A DNA stretch of 64,000 nt from Muribaculaceae bacterium (GCA_017427945.1 JAFRRT010000013.1:62001-126000); one strand, 5' to 3'; counted from the stretch's first letter, positions 47,895-56,677 are shown. Notes: generated by a model from the sequence alone, not told the origin. Program-made: numbers and translations.

Positions 47895-48497
47895 ATGAAG
47901 ATTATATTGAAAGAAGATATCGTCAATCTTGGTTACAAGAATGACGTGGTGGAAGTGAAGAACGGCTATGGCCGCAACTATCTCATCCCGACCGGCAAGG
48001 CCGTCCTGGCTACGCCCAGCGCATTGAAGGTGCACGCCGAGAACCTGCGTCAGCAGGCTCACAAGCTGGCCAAGGTGAAGGCTGATGCCGAAGAGGCCGC
48101 CAAGGCTTTCGAAGGCGTATCGCTGACCATTCCCGTTAAGGTTAGCCCCACGGGAACCATCTACGGTTCGGTCGGTGCTCAGCAGGTTCATGAGGCATTG
48201 CTCGCAGCAGGTCACAATGTTGACCGCAAGCTCGTGAGCGTTCATGAGACTGTTAAGGTTCCTGGCAAGTACGTGGGTATCGTACGTCTGCACAAGGAAG
48301 TGGCTGTTGAGATCCCCTTTGAGGTGATCGCCGAGAATGCTGAGGAACTCGCTGCCGAGCGTGCTGCACGCAAGGCTGAGGAGGCCGCACATCAGGCTGC
48401 TCTCGCTGCCGCTAAGGCTGCCGAGGAAGGCGCTGAGGAGGCTGCCGAGGAAGCTCCCGTTGAGGATGCTGCTCCTGAGGCTCCTGCCGCCGAGTAA
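47895..48497 (+). CDS. rplI: 50S ribosomal protein L9, with long acidic tail
   Basis: L9 is the elongated protein at the base of the L1 stalk. The N-terminal domain (MKIILKEDIVNLGYKNDVVE, GYGRNYLIPTGKAVLAT), connecting helix and C-terminal domain (SPTGTIYGSVGAQQVHEALL, PFEVIAENAEEL) are complete by about residue 150. A further 50 residues form an Ala/Glu-rich tail (AAEEGAEEAAEEAPVEDAAP), making the protein 200 residues instead of the usual about 148. A strong terminator ends the operon. Confidence 0.95.
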   Translation: MKIILKEDIVNLGYKNDVVEVKNGYGRNYLIPTGKAVLATPSALKVHAENLRQQAHKLAKVKADAEEAAKAFEGVSLTIPVKVSPTGTIYGSVGAQQVHEALLAAGHNVDRKLVSVHETVKVPGKYVGIVRLHKEVAVEIPFEVIAENAEELAAERAARKAEEAAHQAALAAAKAAEEGAEEAAEEAPVEDAAPEAPAAE

Positions 48498-48518
48498 TAA
48501 AACAACAAGATAATGTTG

Positions 48519-48556
48519 AAGGCACCGGTCTCCTCCACATGACCGGTGCCTTTTTT
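48519..48556 (+). terminator. Rho-independent terminator of the rpsF-rpsR-rplI operon
   Basis: GGCACCGGTC and GACCGGTGCC form a perfect stem followed by TTTTTT. Confidence 0.85.
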
Positions 48557-48608
48557 ATTGGGGATGCGAAATCCTCCAAATATAACCCATAAATTCTAAA
48601 CTATCAAT

Positions 48609-48905
48609 ATGATGACCAAGCACATTGTAATGTTTAAATTGCGGGGCAGTGATGAACTGCGCCGAGAGACCGCCATGCGGTTCAAGGCTGCACTCGAAGC
48701 CCTGCCTGCTCAGATTGACGTGCTGCAAAGCATCGAGGTGGCCCTGAATGAGAATCCCGCCGAGGACTGGGATATCGTTCTCACGGCCATTGTTCCCACG
48801 ATGGAAGACGTCGCGGTTTATGCCAAACATCCTGCACACGTCGCTGCCGCCGCCATCATCAAGGATGTAAAGCAGTCGCGTGCATGCGTGGACTACAATC
48901 TGTAG
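48609..48905 (+). CDS. Dabb (stress-responsive A/B barrel) domain protein
   Basis: A 98-residue single-domain dimeric alpha/beta barrel protein. It begins MMTKHIVMFKLRG, with the His and Phe typical of Dabb proteins, and ends with YAKHPAHVAAAAIIKDVKQS RACVDY-type residues; the YxxHPxH region is the family signature. The function is unknown in most bacteria. An alternative start at the next Met (48612) is equally possible. It stands alone and shares a terminator hairpin with the convergent gene. Confidence 0.88.
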   Translation: MMTKHIVMFKLRGSDELRRETAMRFKAALEALPAQIDVLQSIEVALNENPAEDWDIVLTAIVPTMEDVAVYAKHPAHVAAAAIIKDVKQSRACVDYNL

Positions 48906-48951
48906 TTCCCTCTCTCAGCGCTTTCTGGGAAACGCTTACCAAGAAGCTTAA

Positions 48952-48988
48952 AAAAGGACAGGATCCCAATTCGGAATCCTGTCCTTTT
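48952..48988. terminator. Bidirectional terminator
   Basis: AAAAGGACAGGAT and ATCCTGTCCTTTT form a long stem between the Dabb gene (+) and the dockerin-bearing gene (-). A-run and T-run on the two sides suit both directions. Confidence 0.75.
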
Positions 48989-49020
48989 ATTAGTTTATGA
49001 ACTATGTTCCTAAAAAGGAA

Positions 49021-50742
49021 TTAGTTCCAGGTGTGGCTCAACAGATAGTCGATCAGTGCAGTAACGTCAGCGATGCTGATATTCTGATCCTGGTTGCAGT
49101 CAGCGTTGTCCAGATTGACGTTGGTTGCATCGTGTGAGAGCAGGTAGTCAATCAGTGCGGTAACGTCGGCAATGCTTACGTTCTCATCACCGTTCACGTC
49201 ACCACGCAGGCCTACAGGCTGAGCGACTGCCGCGATAACGAGGGTCATCTCGTCAACACTCAAGGTCAAATCCCAGGTACCGGCGGGAATCTTGAAGGCG
49301 TTGGCCGCATTGGCCAGACCAAGCTCTTCACCGAGCAGGGCCTCGGTAATCTCGAAGTCATTTACTGTGGCGCCGAAGCGATCACCTGCGATTTCGTCCC
49401 AACCACCATTCTCGTTATCATTCACGGAGAGTTTCTTGGTGAAGCTGAAGTAGCTGTAACCATCGTTCTCACCAGCGGTAGTGATGGTTGCAGTGTAAAC
49501 CTTGTTCTCGGCATCACGGACCATCTTAGTACCAACATTGGGGAACCAGCCGCCGTTCTCGTTCACCTCACCCAGGATGTAAACATCGCCCTCATAGGGC
49601 TCGGGACCGGGAACATCACCCTTCTTGACCAACTTCACATAGTTGCTGCTCAAGCCAACCTCAACATCATAGATACCGGGGAGCACCTTGAAGGCATTGT
49701 CGCCAGAACCCCAGTCAGCGAGAACAGCGCTCTCACCGTCAACAACCTCAGTGCCGTCAACCTCTGCACCGCGACGATAAGCACCGAAGCTCCAGTCATT
49801 CTCGTCAACACCGATCTTAGAGGTGAAGCTGAAGTAAGCATAGCCGTCACCGCCGTCAGTGAAGGTAGCGTCGGCAAGGGTGTAAACATCCTCATCGGCG
49901 GTCTCCATCTCAATGCCAGTGGAAGGATTCCAGTTGTTGCTGTTTACCTGACCAAGGATGAAGAGGTCACCAGTGATGGGATCAATCACGGGACCAACGG
50001 GACCGTCCTCAATCTTGGTGGCTTCGAGTGATACAGTCTCATTCTCCAAGTCGAAGAGGAACACAATGTTGTAAGTACCGCCTTCGTTGAAGGTGTAGGT
50101 CTGATTGTCTCCATTGGGGGTTGCGCCCCAGTTGGTGCCCCAGCCATGGTTTTTGCAGACTTTGTATTCCAAGGTGTAGCCACCTTCAATCTCAATGCTA
50201 TCCTTTGCTAGTTTGTACAGGCCGTCGGCAGGATCCAGGGTCATGTCGTTGGCAGCCTCACCGGGAGCCCATGCGGTGCCGAAGATGGCAGCATTGCCAC
50301 CGGCAACGGTATAGGTGTCCTCGGTGATGGGTTCTACATAGCCGTCAATTTTGAACTGCAAGGCTTTCAAGCTAAAGGTAACAGTGTACTTGTCGCCTGA
50401 GCCACGGAAATAGTAAGAACCACTACCATTGCCTTGTTTTTGGGTCGTGATCCATTCGCCAGCGGTGACCGTCTGGTTGGTACCGCCAGTGGGGCCATAA
50501 CGATACTGGCCATTGAAAACATCCCAGTTGTTAGCTAATGCTTCTGCAAAGCAGAACCATACTTCACCGTTAATGATAACATCATAGGTATACGTGCTAT
50601 CACCATTGTCGGTCATTTCAATACCTTTGCTGGGATCCCAACCCTCTCCGAGGGGCTCATTTCCCACAAGGTACATTGCTGCGTTAGCATTGAAGCCAAC
50701 GAGAGCAAGCATCATAATGAGAGTTAACGTTAATTTTTTCAT
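49021..50742 (-). CDS. Secreted SusE/SusF-like starch-binding protein with dockerin repeats
   Basis: A 573-residue secreted protein with signal peptide MKKLTLTLIMMLALVGFNAN. It contains several SusE/F-type carbohydrate-binding modules: YLVGNEPLGEGWDPSKGIEM, YTVAGGNAAIFGTAWAPGEA, FILGQVNSNNWNPSTGIEME and YILGEVNENGGWFPNVGTKM. The last 65 residues are two dockerin-type calcium loops, DVNGDENVSIADVTALIDYL and DCNQDQNISIADVTALIDYL. There is no lipobox, unlike SusE/F themselves. Starch or alpha-glucan binding is inferred from the modules. No cohesin, amylase or SusCD gene is visible nearby, so the partner of the dockerin is unknown. Confidence 0.8.
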   Translation of the reverse strand: MKKLTLTLIMMLALVGFNANAAMYLVGNEPLGEGWDPSKGIEMTDNGDSTYTYDVIINGEVWFCFAEALANNWDVFNGQYRYGPTGGTNQTVTAGEWITTQKQGNGSGSYYFRGSGDKYTVTFSLKALQFKIDGYVEPITEDTYTVAGGNAAIFGTAWAPGEAANDMTLDPADGLYKLAKDSIEIEGGYTLEYKVCKNHGWGTNWGATPNGDNQTYTFNEGGTYNIVFLFDLENETVSLEATKIEDGPVGPVIDPITGDLFILGQVNSNNWNPSTGIEMETADEDVYTLADATFTDGGDGYAYFSFTSKIGVDENDWSFGAYRRGAEVDGTEVVDGESAVLADWGSGDNAFKVLPGIYDVEVGLSSNYVKLVKKGDVPGPEPYEGDVYILGEVNENGGWFPNVGTKMVRDAENKVYTATITTAGENDGYSYFSFTKKLSVNDNENGGWDEIAGDRFGATVNDFEITEALLGEELGLANAANAFKIPAGTWDLTLSVDEMTLVIAAVAQPVGLRGDVNGDENVSIADVTALIDYLLSHDATNVNLDNADCNQDQNISIADVTALIDYLLSHTWN

Positions 50743-50969
50743 GCTTGTAAAAATTGGTTAATAATTAAACATATAAATGAGTTGGTTTGTTCTTGTAACC
50801 TGAAACTTTTTTAAAGTTGCTCAAAATTACTACTAATTTTGCAAATACATTATATATTATAAGAAAATTTCAGAAAAATGAGTGCAATCGTTTGCGCTGT
50901 TATGGCTTTGTTGATGGGCTGAAATAGAGCGGTTTATAAGCAGGAATTTGTGTGCACGAAATCACATCA

Positions 50970-52265
50970 TCAGCATACATCGGCAATGAGTTCAAATGGC
51001 ATGGCCTGCGTGATGCGTACTTGGGCAAAATCGCCAATAGTGAGGGGTGTATTCTTGGTGATGAGCACTTCGGGGTCCACCTCGGGGCTGTCCCATTGTG
51101 TGCGCCCAATGTAGTAGTCTTCTTCCTCGCGGTCCACAATGACGCGCAAGGTATGGCCCACCTTCTGTTCCTGAATTTCGAGAGAAATATCTTCTTGCAG
51201 TGCCATGAGTTGCTGTAGGCGTTCCTGCTTTACCTTTTCAGGAATGTCGTCGTTCAGGTGCTCCGCTGCCCAGGTCCCTGCCTCCTCGCTATATGCAAAG
51301 GCGCCCATGCGCTCAAATCTCGCCTCGCGTGTGAAGTCCATCAGTTCCTCAAACTCTTTCTCGCCTTCGCCCGGAAAGCCCACCATAAGCGTTGTGCGGA
51401 TGTGAATGCCCGGCACCTCACGGCGCAGGCGAGCCAGCAGGTCGAGTGTCTCCTGGCTGGTGAAATGGCGGCGCATGTTGCTGAGCACTTTGTCGCTGAT
51501 GTGCTGCAGGGCGATATCCAGGTAGCTGCACACGTTGTCGCGGCTTGCCATCACTGGCAGGATGTCATAGGGGAACTGGGTGGGGTAGGCGTAATGCAGG
51601 CGTATCCACTCCACGCCTTCGATATCTGCCATGCGGTCGATGAGCTCGGGCAGCATCATGCGTCCATTCAGGTCGGTGCCGTAGGATGATAAATCCTGTG
51701 CAATGACATTGAACTCCTTGACACCTTTTTCTGCAAGAATGCGCACTTCATCAAGCAGTTGCTCCATGGGCACCGACGTGTGACGGCCCGTGATGAGCGG
51801 AATGGCGCAGAAGGCACAAAAACGGTTGCATCCTTCAGAAATCTTCAGGTAACAATAATGCGGTGGGGTCGTAAGACATCGTTCTCGAGCCAGGTCATCG
51901 CGATAGGCGTGCCCCAAATCGGTTAGCATGCCTTTCCAGTCAAACTTCCCATAAAGGCGATCCACCTCGGGCAATGCTTCCATCAGGTCGGCACGGAATC
52001 GTTCCGACAGGCAACCCATGACGATGAGTTGGCGGATTTTGCCTTGCCGCTTTGCCTCACCCAGTTGCAGGATGGTATCGATGGATTCTTGTTGGGCATC
52101 GGCAATAAAGCCGCAGGTGTTCACCACAACGGTCTCTCCGTTGATGCGGCTGGGGTTGTGTTCTACACGGAAACCGGCCGCTTGGAATTGGCGCATAAGT
52201 TGCTCGCTGTCCACAAGGTTCTTGGAACAGCCCAGCGACACGATGTCTATCTTGTTTTTCCTCAT
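50970..52265 (-). CDS. rimO: Ribosomal protein S12 methylthiotransferase RimO
   Basis: A radical-SAM enzyme that adds a methylthio group to an aspartate of ribosomal protein S12. The 431 residues have the UPF0004 domain (VSLGCSKNLVDSE, VVNTCGFIADAQQES), the radical-SAM cluster motif CNRFCAFC in EGCNRFCAFCAIPLITG, and a C-terminal TRAM domain. The first and second iron-sulfur clusters are both supported by conserved cysteines. It lies 36 bases after ftsY on the same strand and is probably co-transcribed with it. Confidence 0.95.
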   Translation of the reverse strand: MRKNKIDIVSLGCSKNLVDSEQLMRQFQAAGFRVEHNPSRINGETVVVNTCGFIADAQQESIDTILQLGEAKRQGKIRQLIVMGCLSERFRADLMEALPEVDRLYGKFDWKGMLTDLGHAYRDDLARERCLTTPPHYCYLKISEGCNRFCAFCAIPLITGRHTSVPMEQLLDEVRILAEKGVKEFNVIAQDLSSYGTDLNGRMMLPELIDRMADIEGVEWIRLHYAYPTQFPYDILPVMASRDNVCSYLDIALQHISDKVLSNMRRHFTSQETLDLLARLRREVPGIHIRTTLMVGFPGEGEKEFEELMDFTREARFERMGAFAYSEEAGTWAAEHLNDDIPEKVKQERLQQLMALQEDISLEIQEQKVGHTLRVIVDREEEDYYIGRTQWDSPEVDPEVLITKNTPLTIGDFAQVRITQAMPFELIADVC

Positions 52266-52301
52266 AACAGTAGAGACGCAAAATCTTGCGTCTCAATCTG
52301 T

Positions 52302-53270
52302 TTATTGTTCTTCTGTTACTCCGAACAGCGATTTCACAAACTCTCGTTTGTTGAAAATCTGCAGGTCGGTCATCTGCTCACCCAGACCGATGTATTTCAC
52401 GGGTATCTGGAACTGGTCGCTCACGCCGATGACTACACCACCCTTGGCGGTACCGTCAAGTTTGGTAATGGCAAGAGCATTGACCTCGGTGGCAGCCGAG
52501 AATTGTTTTGCCTGCTCAAAGGCATTCTGTCCGGTTGAGCCGTCAAGAACGAGCAGCACCTCCTGCGGTGCATCGGGCAGCACCTTGCGCATGGTGTTCT
52601 TAATCTTGGTCAACTGGTTCATCAGGCTCACATTGTTGTGCAGGCGACCGGCGGTGTCGATGATAACCACATCGGCATTCTGGGCCTTGGCGCTCTGAAC
52701 GGCATCGTAAGCGACTGCAGCAGGGTCGGTGCCCATCTTGTGCTTGATAACGGGAACGCCCACACGGGTACCCCAAATCTCGAGCTGCTCATCGGCGGCG
52801 GCGCGATAGGTGTCAGCGGCACCAAGCACCACTTTGTTACCGGCTTGCTTGAACTGGTAGGCGAGTTTACCGATGGTGGTGGTCTTGCCTACACCGTTCA
52901 CACCCACGACCATGATGACATAGGGCTTGCTGTCCTCTGGAACCGTGAAGTCCTCGAGTTCGGCGTTATTGTTGTCGGCGAGCATCTGCGAAATTTCATC
53001 ACACAGCAGCTCGTTAAGTTCTTCGGTGCCTACATACTTGTCGCGGGCCACACGTTCTTGCAGCCGTTCGATAATTTTAACTGTGGTATCTACTCCCACG
53101 TCGCTGGTGACGAACACCTCCTCCAGATTGTCCAGCACATCGTCATCGACAGTGGATTTTCCGGCCACGGCATGCTTGATTTTCTCAAAAACTCCTTGTT
53201 TGGTCTTTTCCAAACCTTTGTCAAGCGTCTCTTTTTTCTCGTGCGAGAAAAACTTTTTGAACAGTCCCAT
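52302..53270 (-). CDS. ftsY: Signal recognition particle receptor FtsY
   Basis: The SRP-receptor GTPase that docks ribosome-SRP complexes at the inner membrane. The 322 residues include an N domain and a G domain with G1 GVNGVGKTTTIGKLA, DTYRAAADEQL, G3 DTAGRLHNN and G4 TKLDGTAKGG. There is no long acidic A domain, so it is the short form common outside proteobacteria. The promoter box on the minus strand (TAACTTTGC, 53306-53298) is 28 bases upstream. Confidence 0.96.
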   Translation of the reverse strand: MGLFKKFFSHEKKETLDKGLEKTKQGVFEKIKHAVAGKSTVDDDVLDNLEEVFVTSDVGVDTTVKIIERLQERVARDKYVGTEELNELLCDEISQMLADNNNAELEDFTVPEDSKPYVIMVVGVNGVGKTTTIGKLAYQFKQAGNKVVLGAADTYRAAADEQLEIWGTRVGVPVIKHKMGTDPAAVAYDAVQSAKAQNADVVIIDTAGRLHNNVSLMNQLTKIKNTMRKVLPDAPQEVLLVLDGSTGQNAFEQAKQFSAATEVNALAITKLDGTAKGGVVIGVSDQFQIPVKYIGLGEQMTDLQIFNKREFVKSLFGVTEEQ

Positions 53271-53297
53271 AATTGGTTGCTTTTAATTATTTTGAGT

Positions 53298-53306
53298 GCA
53301 AAGTTA
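53298..53306 (-). promoter_or_regulatory. -7 promoter box of ftsY-rimO
   Basis: The minus strand reads TAACTTTGC 28 bases before the ftsY start. Confidence 0.55.
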
Positions 53307-53369
53307 CACATTTTATTGCGCTTAAAGGGAGTGATGGGTGTTTTTTTTGTTTTCCTGTTGTGCGATGGA

Positions 53370-53399
53370 TTGAATTTGAAAACTTTTCACTACTTTTGT
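53370..53399 (+). promoter_or_regulatory. Promoter of the Ntn-hydrolase gene
   Basis: TTG at 53370-53372, an 18-base spacer and TACTTTTGT at 53391-53399, 35 bases before the ATG at 53434. Confidence 0.5.
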
Positions 53400-53433
53400 A
53401 CCCAACGATTTAGACATTATTAAAAACGATAAT

Positions 53434-54567
53434 ATGAAAAGAAGATTGATTCTCGTATTGTTGGCAATCGTGGGCATTGCAATCGTCTCCGATGCTTGTA
53501 CATCAGCTATTGTGAGCGGTAAATTGACTGCCAATGGACGTCCGTTGTTGTGGAAAAACCGTGATACGAACGACTTGAATAACCGTGTGGAGCGCATAAA
53601 GGCCCATGATGGTTTGTATGAGTTTGTCGCTTTGTTTGATGCCCGCGACTTACGTGACACAGCCGCTTGGATGGGTTTCAATGAAGTGGGCTTTGCTGTC
53701 ATGAATACCGCATCATACAACCTGAATGGCAACGATGGAGTCAAGAATATGGATCGCGAAGGTGAGCTGATGCGCTATGCGCTTGAGCGTTGCAAAACGG
53801 TAGATGATTTTGAGGATTTGCTCAAGAACTTGCCCAAACCCCTTGGTGTCGAGGCAAACTTTGGTGTTATCGATGCCCAGGGTAATGGCGCCTATTTTGA
53901 GACAGGCAATTATAAGTATGTGAAGTATGACCTTGCCGATGCCCAGGATGGCATTCTCATGCGCACGAACTATTCTTATAGCGGCGTTGCCGACAAGGGC
54001 TATGGTTACGTGAGGGAAAAGAACGAAAAAGCATTGCTCGCTCCCCACATTGCTGCTCAGGATATCACTCCCGCTGTATTTACCGAGGAACTGTCCCGTA
54101 CGTTCTACAATTCACTGTTAGGAAAGGATTTCACCCGCAGCGGTGACACATGGATAGTTGATCAGGACTTTATTCCGCGGCGCATTTCCACTGCAAGCGT
54201 GGTCATTGAAGGCATTATCCCCGGTGAGAATCCTCGCTTGACGACCATGTGGATTGCGTTGGGTTATCCCCCTTGTGCCGAGGTGTTCCCGGTATGGGTA
54301 GGAGAGGATGGTGTCGCACCAGAGCTTACTGGTACCACAAAAGACAATCATTCGGTGCAATGTGACCTTGTGAACAAGCGCAAAGCCGAGGTGTTCCCTG
54401 TAGAGCGCGGCAACGGCAAGCAGTACCTGAAGTTGTCCAAACTTTATAACAACGAGGGAACGGGTTACTGCCAGGTGCTCACGTTGAAAAACCGTCAGAC
54501 TTACAAGCGAGGATACGAGGAAATTGCTCGTCGTCGCAGCATGTACAATAAACACAAAAAGCATTAG
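53434..54567 (+). CDS. Exported Ntn-hydrolase, C45/acyl-transferase-like
   Basis: A 377-residue N-terminal-nucleophile amidohydrolase-fold protein. A short hydrophobic signal (MKRRLILVLLAIVGIAIVSD) is followed immediately by ACTSAIVSGKLTANGRPLLW. The Cys at residue 22 is in the position of the autocatalytically exposed nucleophile of C45/C69-type enzymes. KNRDTN and the later FGVIDAQGNGAYFETGN segment are also family features. Signal cleavage before this Cys could itself create the active N-terminus. The substrate (an acyl-amide, penicillin-like or peptide) is unknown. Its 3' end is followed by a small membrane-protein gene. Confidence 0.78.
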   Translation: MKRRLILVLLAIVGIAIVSDACTSAIVSGKLTANGRPLLWKNRDTNDLNNRVERIKAHDGLYEFVALFDARDLRDTAAWMGFNEVGFAVMNTASYNLNGNDGVKNMDREGELMRYALERCKTVDDFEDLLKNLPKPLGVEANFGVIDAQGNGAYFETGNYKYVKYDLADAQDGILMRTNYSYSGVADKGYGYVREKNEKALLAPHIAAQDITPAVFTEELSRTFYNSLLGKDFTRSGDTWIVDQDFIPRRISTASVVIEGIIPGENPRLTTMWIALGYPPCAEVFPVWVGEDGVAPELTGTTKDNHSVQCDLVNKRKAEVFPVERGNGKQYLKLSKLYNNEGTGYCQVLTLKNRQTYKRGYEEIARRRSMYNKHKKH

Positions 54568-54595
54568 CCTGCGTTTGCTCGAGGAGAACAAGACA

Positions 54596-55066
54596 ATGAC
54601 CATCGACAATTGTAGTGTGTCGGCCGGTTTTTATATGCGTCACCTGGGTGCGCTGTTTCTTGCCGACAACTGGTTTTACATGGTAGCGCCACTTGCCTTG
54701 TGCGCAGTGCTTGCCGTCTGGATTGACGTGCGTTTTGTTATTGTTGCCATGATGGTGTTGTTTATGGTGATTCCTTTATTATTGGCAATGCTCTATTTCT
54801 ATTATGGTTTGTCGCCTGAAGCTCGTTGGTCAATAATGGAAAAGGAGATATCAATCGATAACCAATGCTTAACATTGTCATTTGTTGACGAGCGCATGAA
54901 AAAACACGTCATCCGGTGGGATGACGTGCGTCATATCATTGAAAAGGATGGTGCGTTTTTGTTTATGCTTCGTGGCAAGCGCTATACATGCTTGATGTTG
55001 CCTGCCTCAGCTGTAAATCCAGATGTCGCGCAGGCGCTGAGGCAATTTGCCTCTCAAACTCATTAA
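54596..55066 (+). CDS. Small membrane protein, YcxB-like
   Basis: A 156-residue protein from ATG 54596 (MTIDNCSVSAGFYMRHLGAL). Two adjacent hydrophobic helices (APLALCAVLAVWIDVRFVIV AMMVLFMVIPLLLAMLYFYY region) are followed by a soluble beta-rich domain (EISIDNQCLTLSF, IRWDDVRHIIEKDGAFLFML). The layout matches YcxB-type proteins of unknown function. Its last 60 bases overlap the convergent HU-SPOR gene, so the two stop regions are read on both strands. Confidence 0.7.
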   Translation: MTIDNCSVSAGFYMRHLGALFLADNWFYMVAPLALCAVLAVWIDVRFVIVAMMVLFMVIPLLLAMLYFYYGLSPEARWSIMEKEISIDNQCLTLSFVDERMKKHVIRWDDVRHIIEKDGAFLFMLRGKRYTCLMLPASAVNPDVAQALRQFASQTH

Positions 55067-55936
55067 CTGGTTGTAATCGTCGCTGCGGGCAATGTAAACG
55101 CAAGTCAATCCTTTATAGCTCAACAATTTCATATAAGGCACGAGGTCGCTGTATTTCTTCTTGAAAGCATCGAGCTCATGCTGGTTGCGCAAGGTTGCGA
55201 TGACCATGTAATACTTTCCTGACGTATTACCAACGCCACCGAATGCAGGGTTGGATTCCACCACTTCAATCTCTTGCGGGGCAATGCCTTCTTGAACTGT
55301 CATGCCCAGCTGCTGGGGCTGAGGTGCCGTTACTGTTGGAGTCATGCTCGCCATGTTGTGACCTTCACGGTCGGCAATTATGGGTGTCGTGAGCATGATG
55401 CCTAAGCCTATCAGTACAGCGATTGAAGCAGCGATGCGTGCGGCTTTGCGTGAGAAGAGGTTCTTACCTTGCAACACGTTAGGTGTTGATGCAACGTTCT
55501 CTTCCTTTTGCTCTAGCGCTTGAAGTGTCTGGATTTCCAAATTGGTCAAACCGAAGAAGTAGTTGCATGCATTGCACTGCATGGACGGCGCAAACTCAAC
55601 GTTTTTTCCCGAAGGACGAAAATGGCCTAATTTCCCCATGGATACTTCAGTGCCTTTGGCCAATTGCTGACGGAAGGACGTCACGGCATCGTCAATGACG
55701 TGTAAGGCATCATCATAGCTAATTCCTTCACGTCTCATGATAGAATGGGCCAAAAGTCCATCGTTGTGAGAAAGGCTTGAATTAAAACCGATGGAACGCT
55801 GCGGGCACTGCATCGAAGAGCTCCCTTGTTGATAATGAGCAGGATTATCGTTGGCAATAAAAGCACCCCAACCAGGAACAGTCACGCAGTCATGGCACGT
55901 TATCAGGTATTCTATATGTTCAATGATTGAAAACAT
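55007..55936 (-). CDS. HU-domain and SPOR-domain membrane protein
   Basis: A 309-residue protein common in Bacteroidales. The N-terminal about 120 residues form a CCDC81-like prokaryotic HU domain (LITCHDCVTVPGWGAFIAND, LAKGTEVSMGKLGHF). A basic segment and one transmembrane helix follow (IAASIAVLIGLGIMLTTPII), then a low-complexity linker. The C-terminal SPOR peptidoglycan-binding domain reads KYYMVIATLRNQHELDAFKK to the end. It may link DNA-binding-like domains to the cell wall during division, but the function is not established. Its 3' end overlaps the convergent gene by 60 bases. Confidence 0.85.
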   Translation of the reverse strand: MFSIIEHIEYLITCHDCVTVPGWGAFIANDNPAHYQQGSSSMQCPQRSIGFNSSLSHNDGLLAHSIMRREGISYDDALHVIDDAVTSFRQQLAKGTEVSMGKLGHFRPSGKNVEFAPSMQCNACNYFFGLTNLEIQTLQALEQKEENVASTPNVLQGKNLFSRKAARIAASIAVLIGLGIMLTTPIIADREGHNMASMTPTVTAPQPQQLGMTVQEGIAPQEIEVVESNPAFGGVGNTSGKYYMVIATLRNQHELDAFKKKYSDLVPYMKLLSYKGLTCVYIARSDDYNQLMSLRGKLPQRLRDIWIYS

Positions 55937-56014
55937 CTCACAAAAGTACTCATTTTGGCTCCCTCGGCAAAATTTTTAAGTCAAAAAAGTTATTAACAGC
56001 GATGCTTTTACTCA

Positions 56015-56590
56015 TCATCTGAAAATTTGCCGATATGCTTCGGCTTTCTTTTCCAAAGCAAGAGGATAAGCCCTGGAAGTTGATGGCATGCGCCACAGTG
56101 TAAAGTCGTGAGTGCCAATTCTGCATGCAATAGGTTGACCGATAGGAGGAATACTGGTTGCAGTTTGCTCAGCGACTACACATGCCGCTTTTTCGCCAGT
56201 GGCTATAACATGTGAAATACTCGGGTTGTCATCAAGCAGAGTTCGCAAGTCGATGGGTTCTACAATCTCTAGGAACTTGTCACTTGCATTGCCCTTGAGT
56301 CTTCTCACAGCCATGGCGGTATCCCACAAAGCAATCTTTTCTTTTGCCAGAAGTCTCTTAATCTTTTCTAAATCAAACCGTTTAAGGTTTTCGTTCCATA
56401 ACGCATTGCGATCGTCATAGAAAATAATGCCCATCACACGCCAGAAGTCGTTTGTCCGATTCGGGTAAAAGAAATCCATTGACCAACGTTCTGGCTTAGG
56501 CGGGAAAGTACCAAGAAATAGAAACTTTGCGCCTTCTGAAATGAACGGAGGCCATGGGTGCCGCTCTATTTGTGGTTGCTGATTATTCAT
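56015..56590 (-). CDS. Uracil-DNA glycosylase superfamily protein
   Basis: A 191-residue protein from ATG 56590 (MNNQQPQIERHPWPPF). An upstream in-frame ATG at 56668 adds an Asn/Gln/Phe-rich stretch overlapping the divergent promoter and is unlikely. FLFLGTFPPKPERWSMDFFY and TNDFWRVMGII resemble the active-site loop and following helix of the UDG superfamily (the GxxPs/P and F-YP-N motifs). The usual C-terminal HPS loop is seen as RMPSTSRAYP, lacking the histidine. DNA base excision repair is the probable role. The lesion specificity is unknown. Confidence 0.72.
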   Translation of the reverse strand: MNNQQPQIERHPWPPFISEGAKFLFLGTFPPKPERWSMDFFYPNRTNDFWRVMGIIFYDDRNALWNENLKRFDLEKIKRLLAKEKIALWDTAMAVRRLKGNASDKFLEIVEPIDLRTLLDDNPSISHVIATGEKAACVVAEQTATSIPPIGQPIACRIGTHDFTLWRMPSTSRAYPLALEKKAEAYRQIFR

Positions 56591-56668
56591 AACTGCAAAG
56601 AAAACGAAAAAAATTGCTTTAGCAAGGTGTTTTTGCTGAAAAAAATAATGATTGTTTCGATTTTTCAT

Positions 56669-56677
56669 TAATTTTGC
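56669..56677 (+). promoter_or_regulatory. -7 promoter box of the export lipoprotein gene
   Basis: TAATTTTGC lies 35 bases before the ATG at 56713. It supports that start over the in-frame ATG at 56674. Confidence 0.55.

Noticed and set aside
52638-53423. 261-codon plus-strand open frame opposite ftsY
   Set aside because: Antisense to the GTPase motifs of FtsY; spurious.
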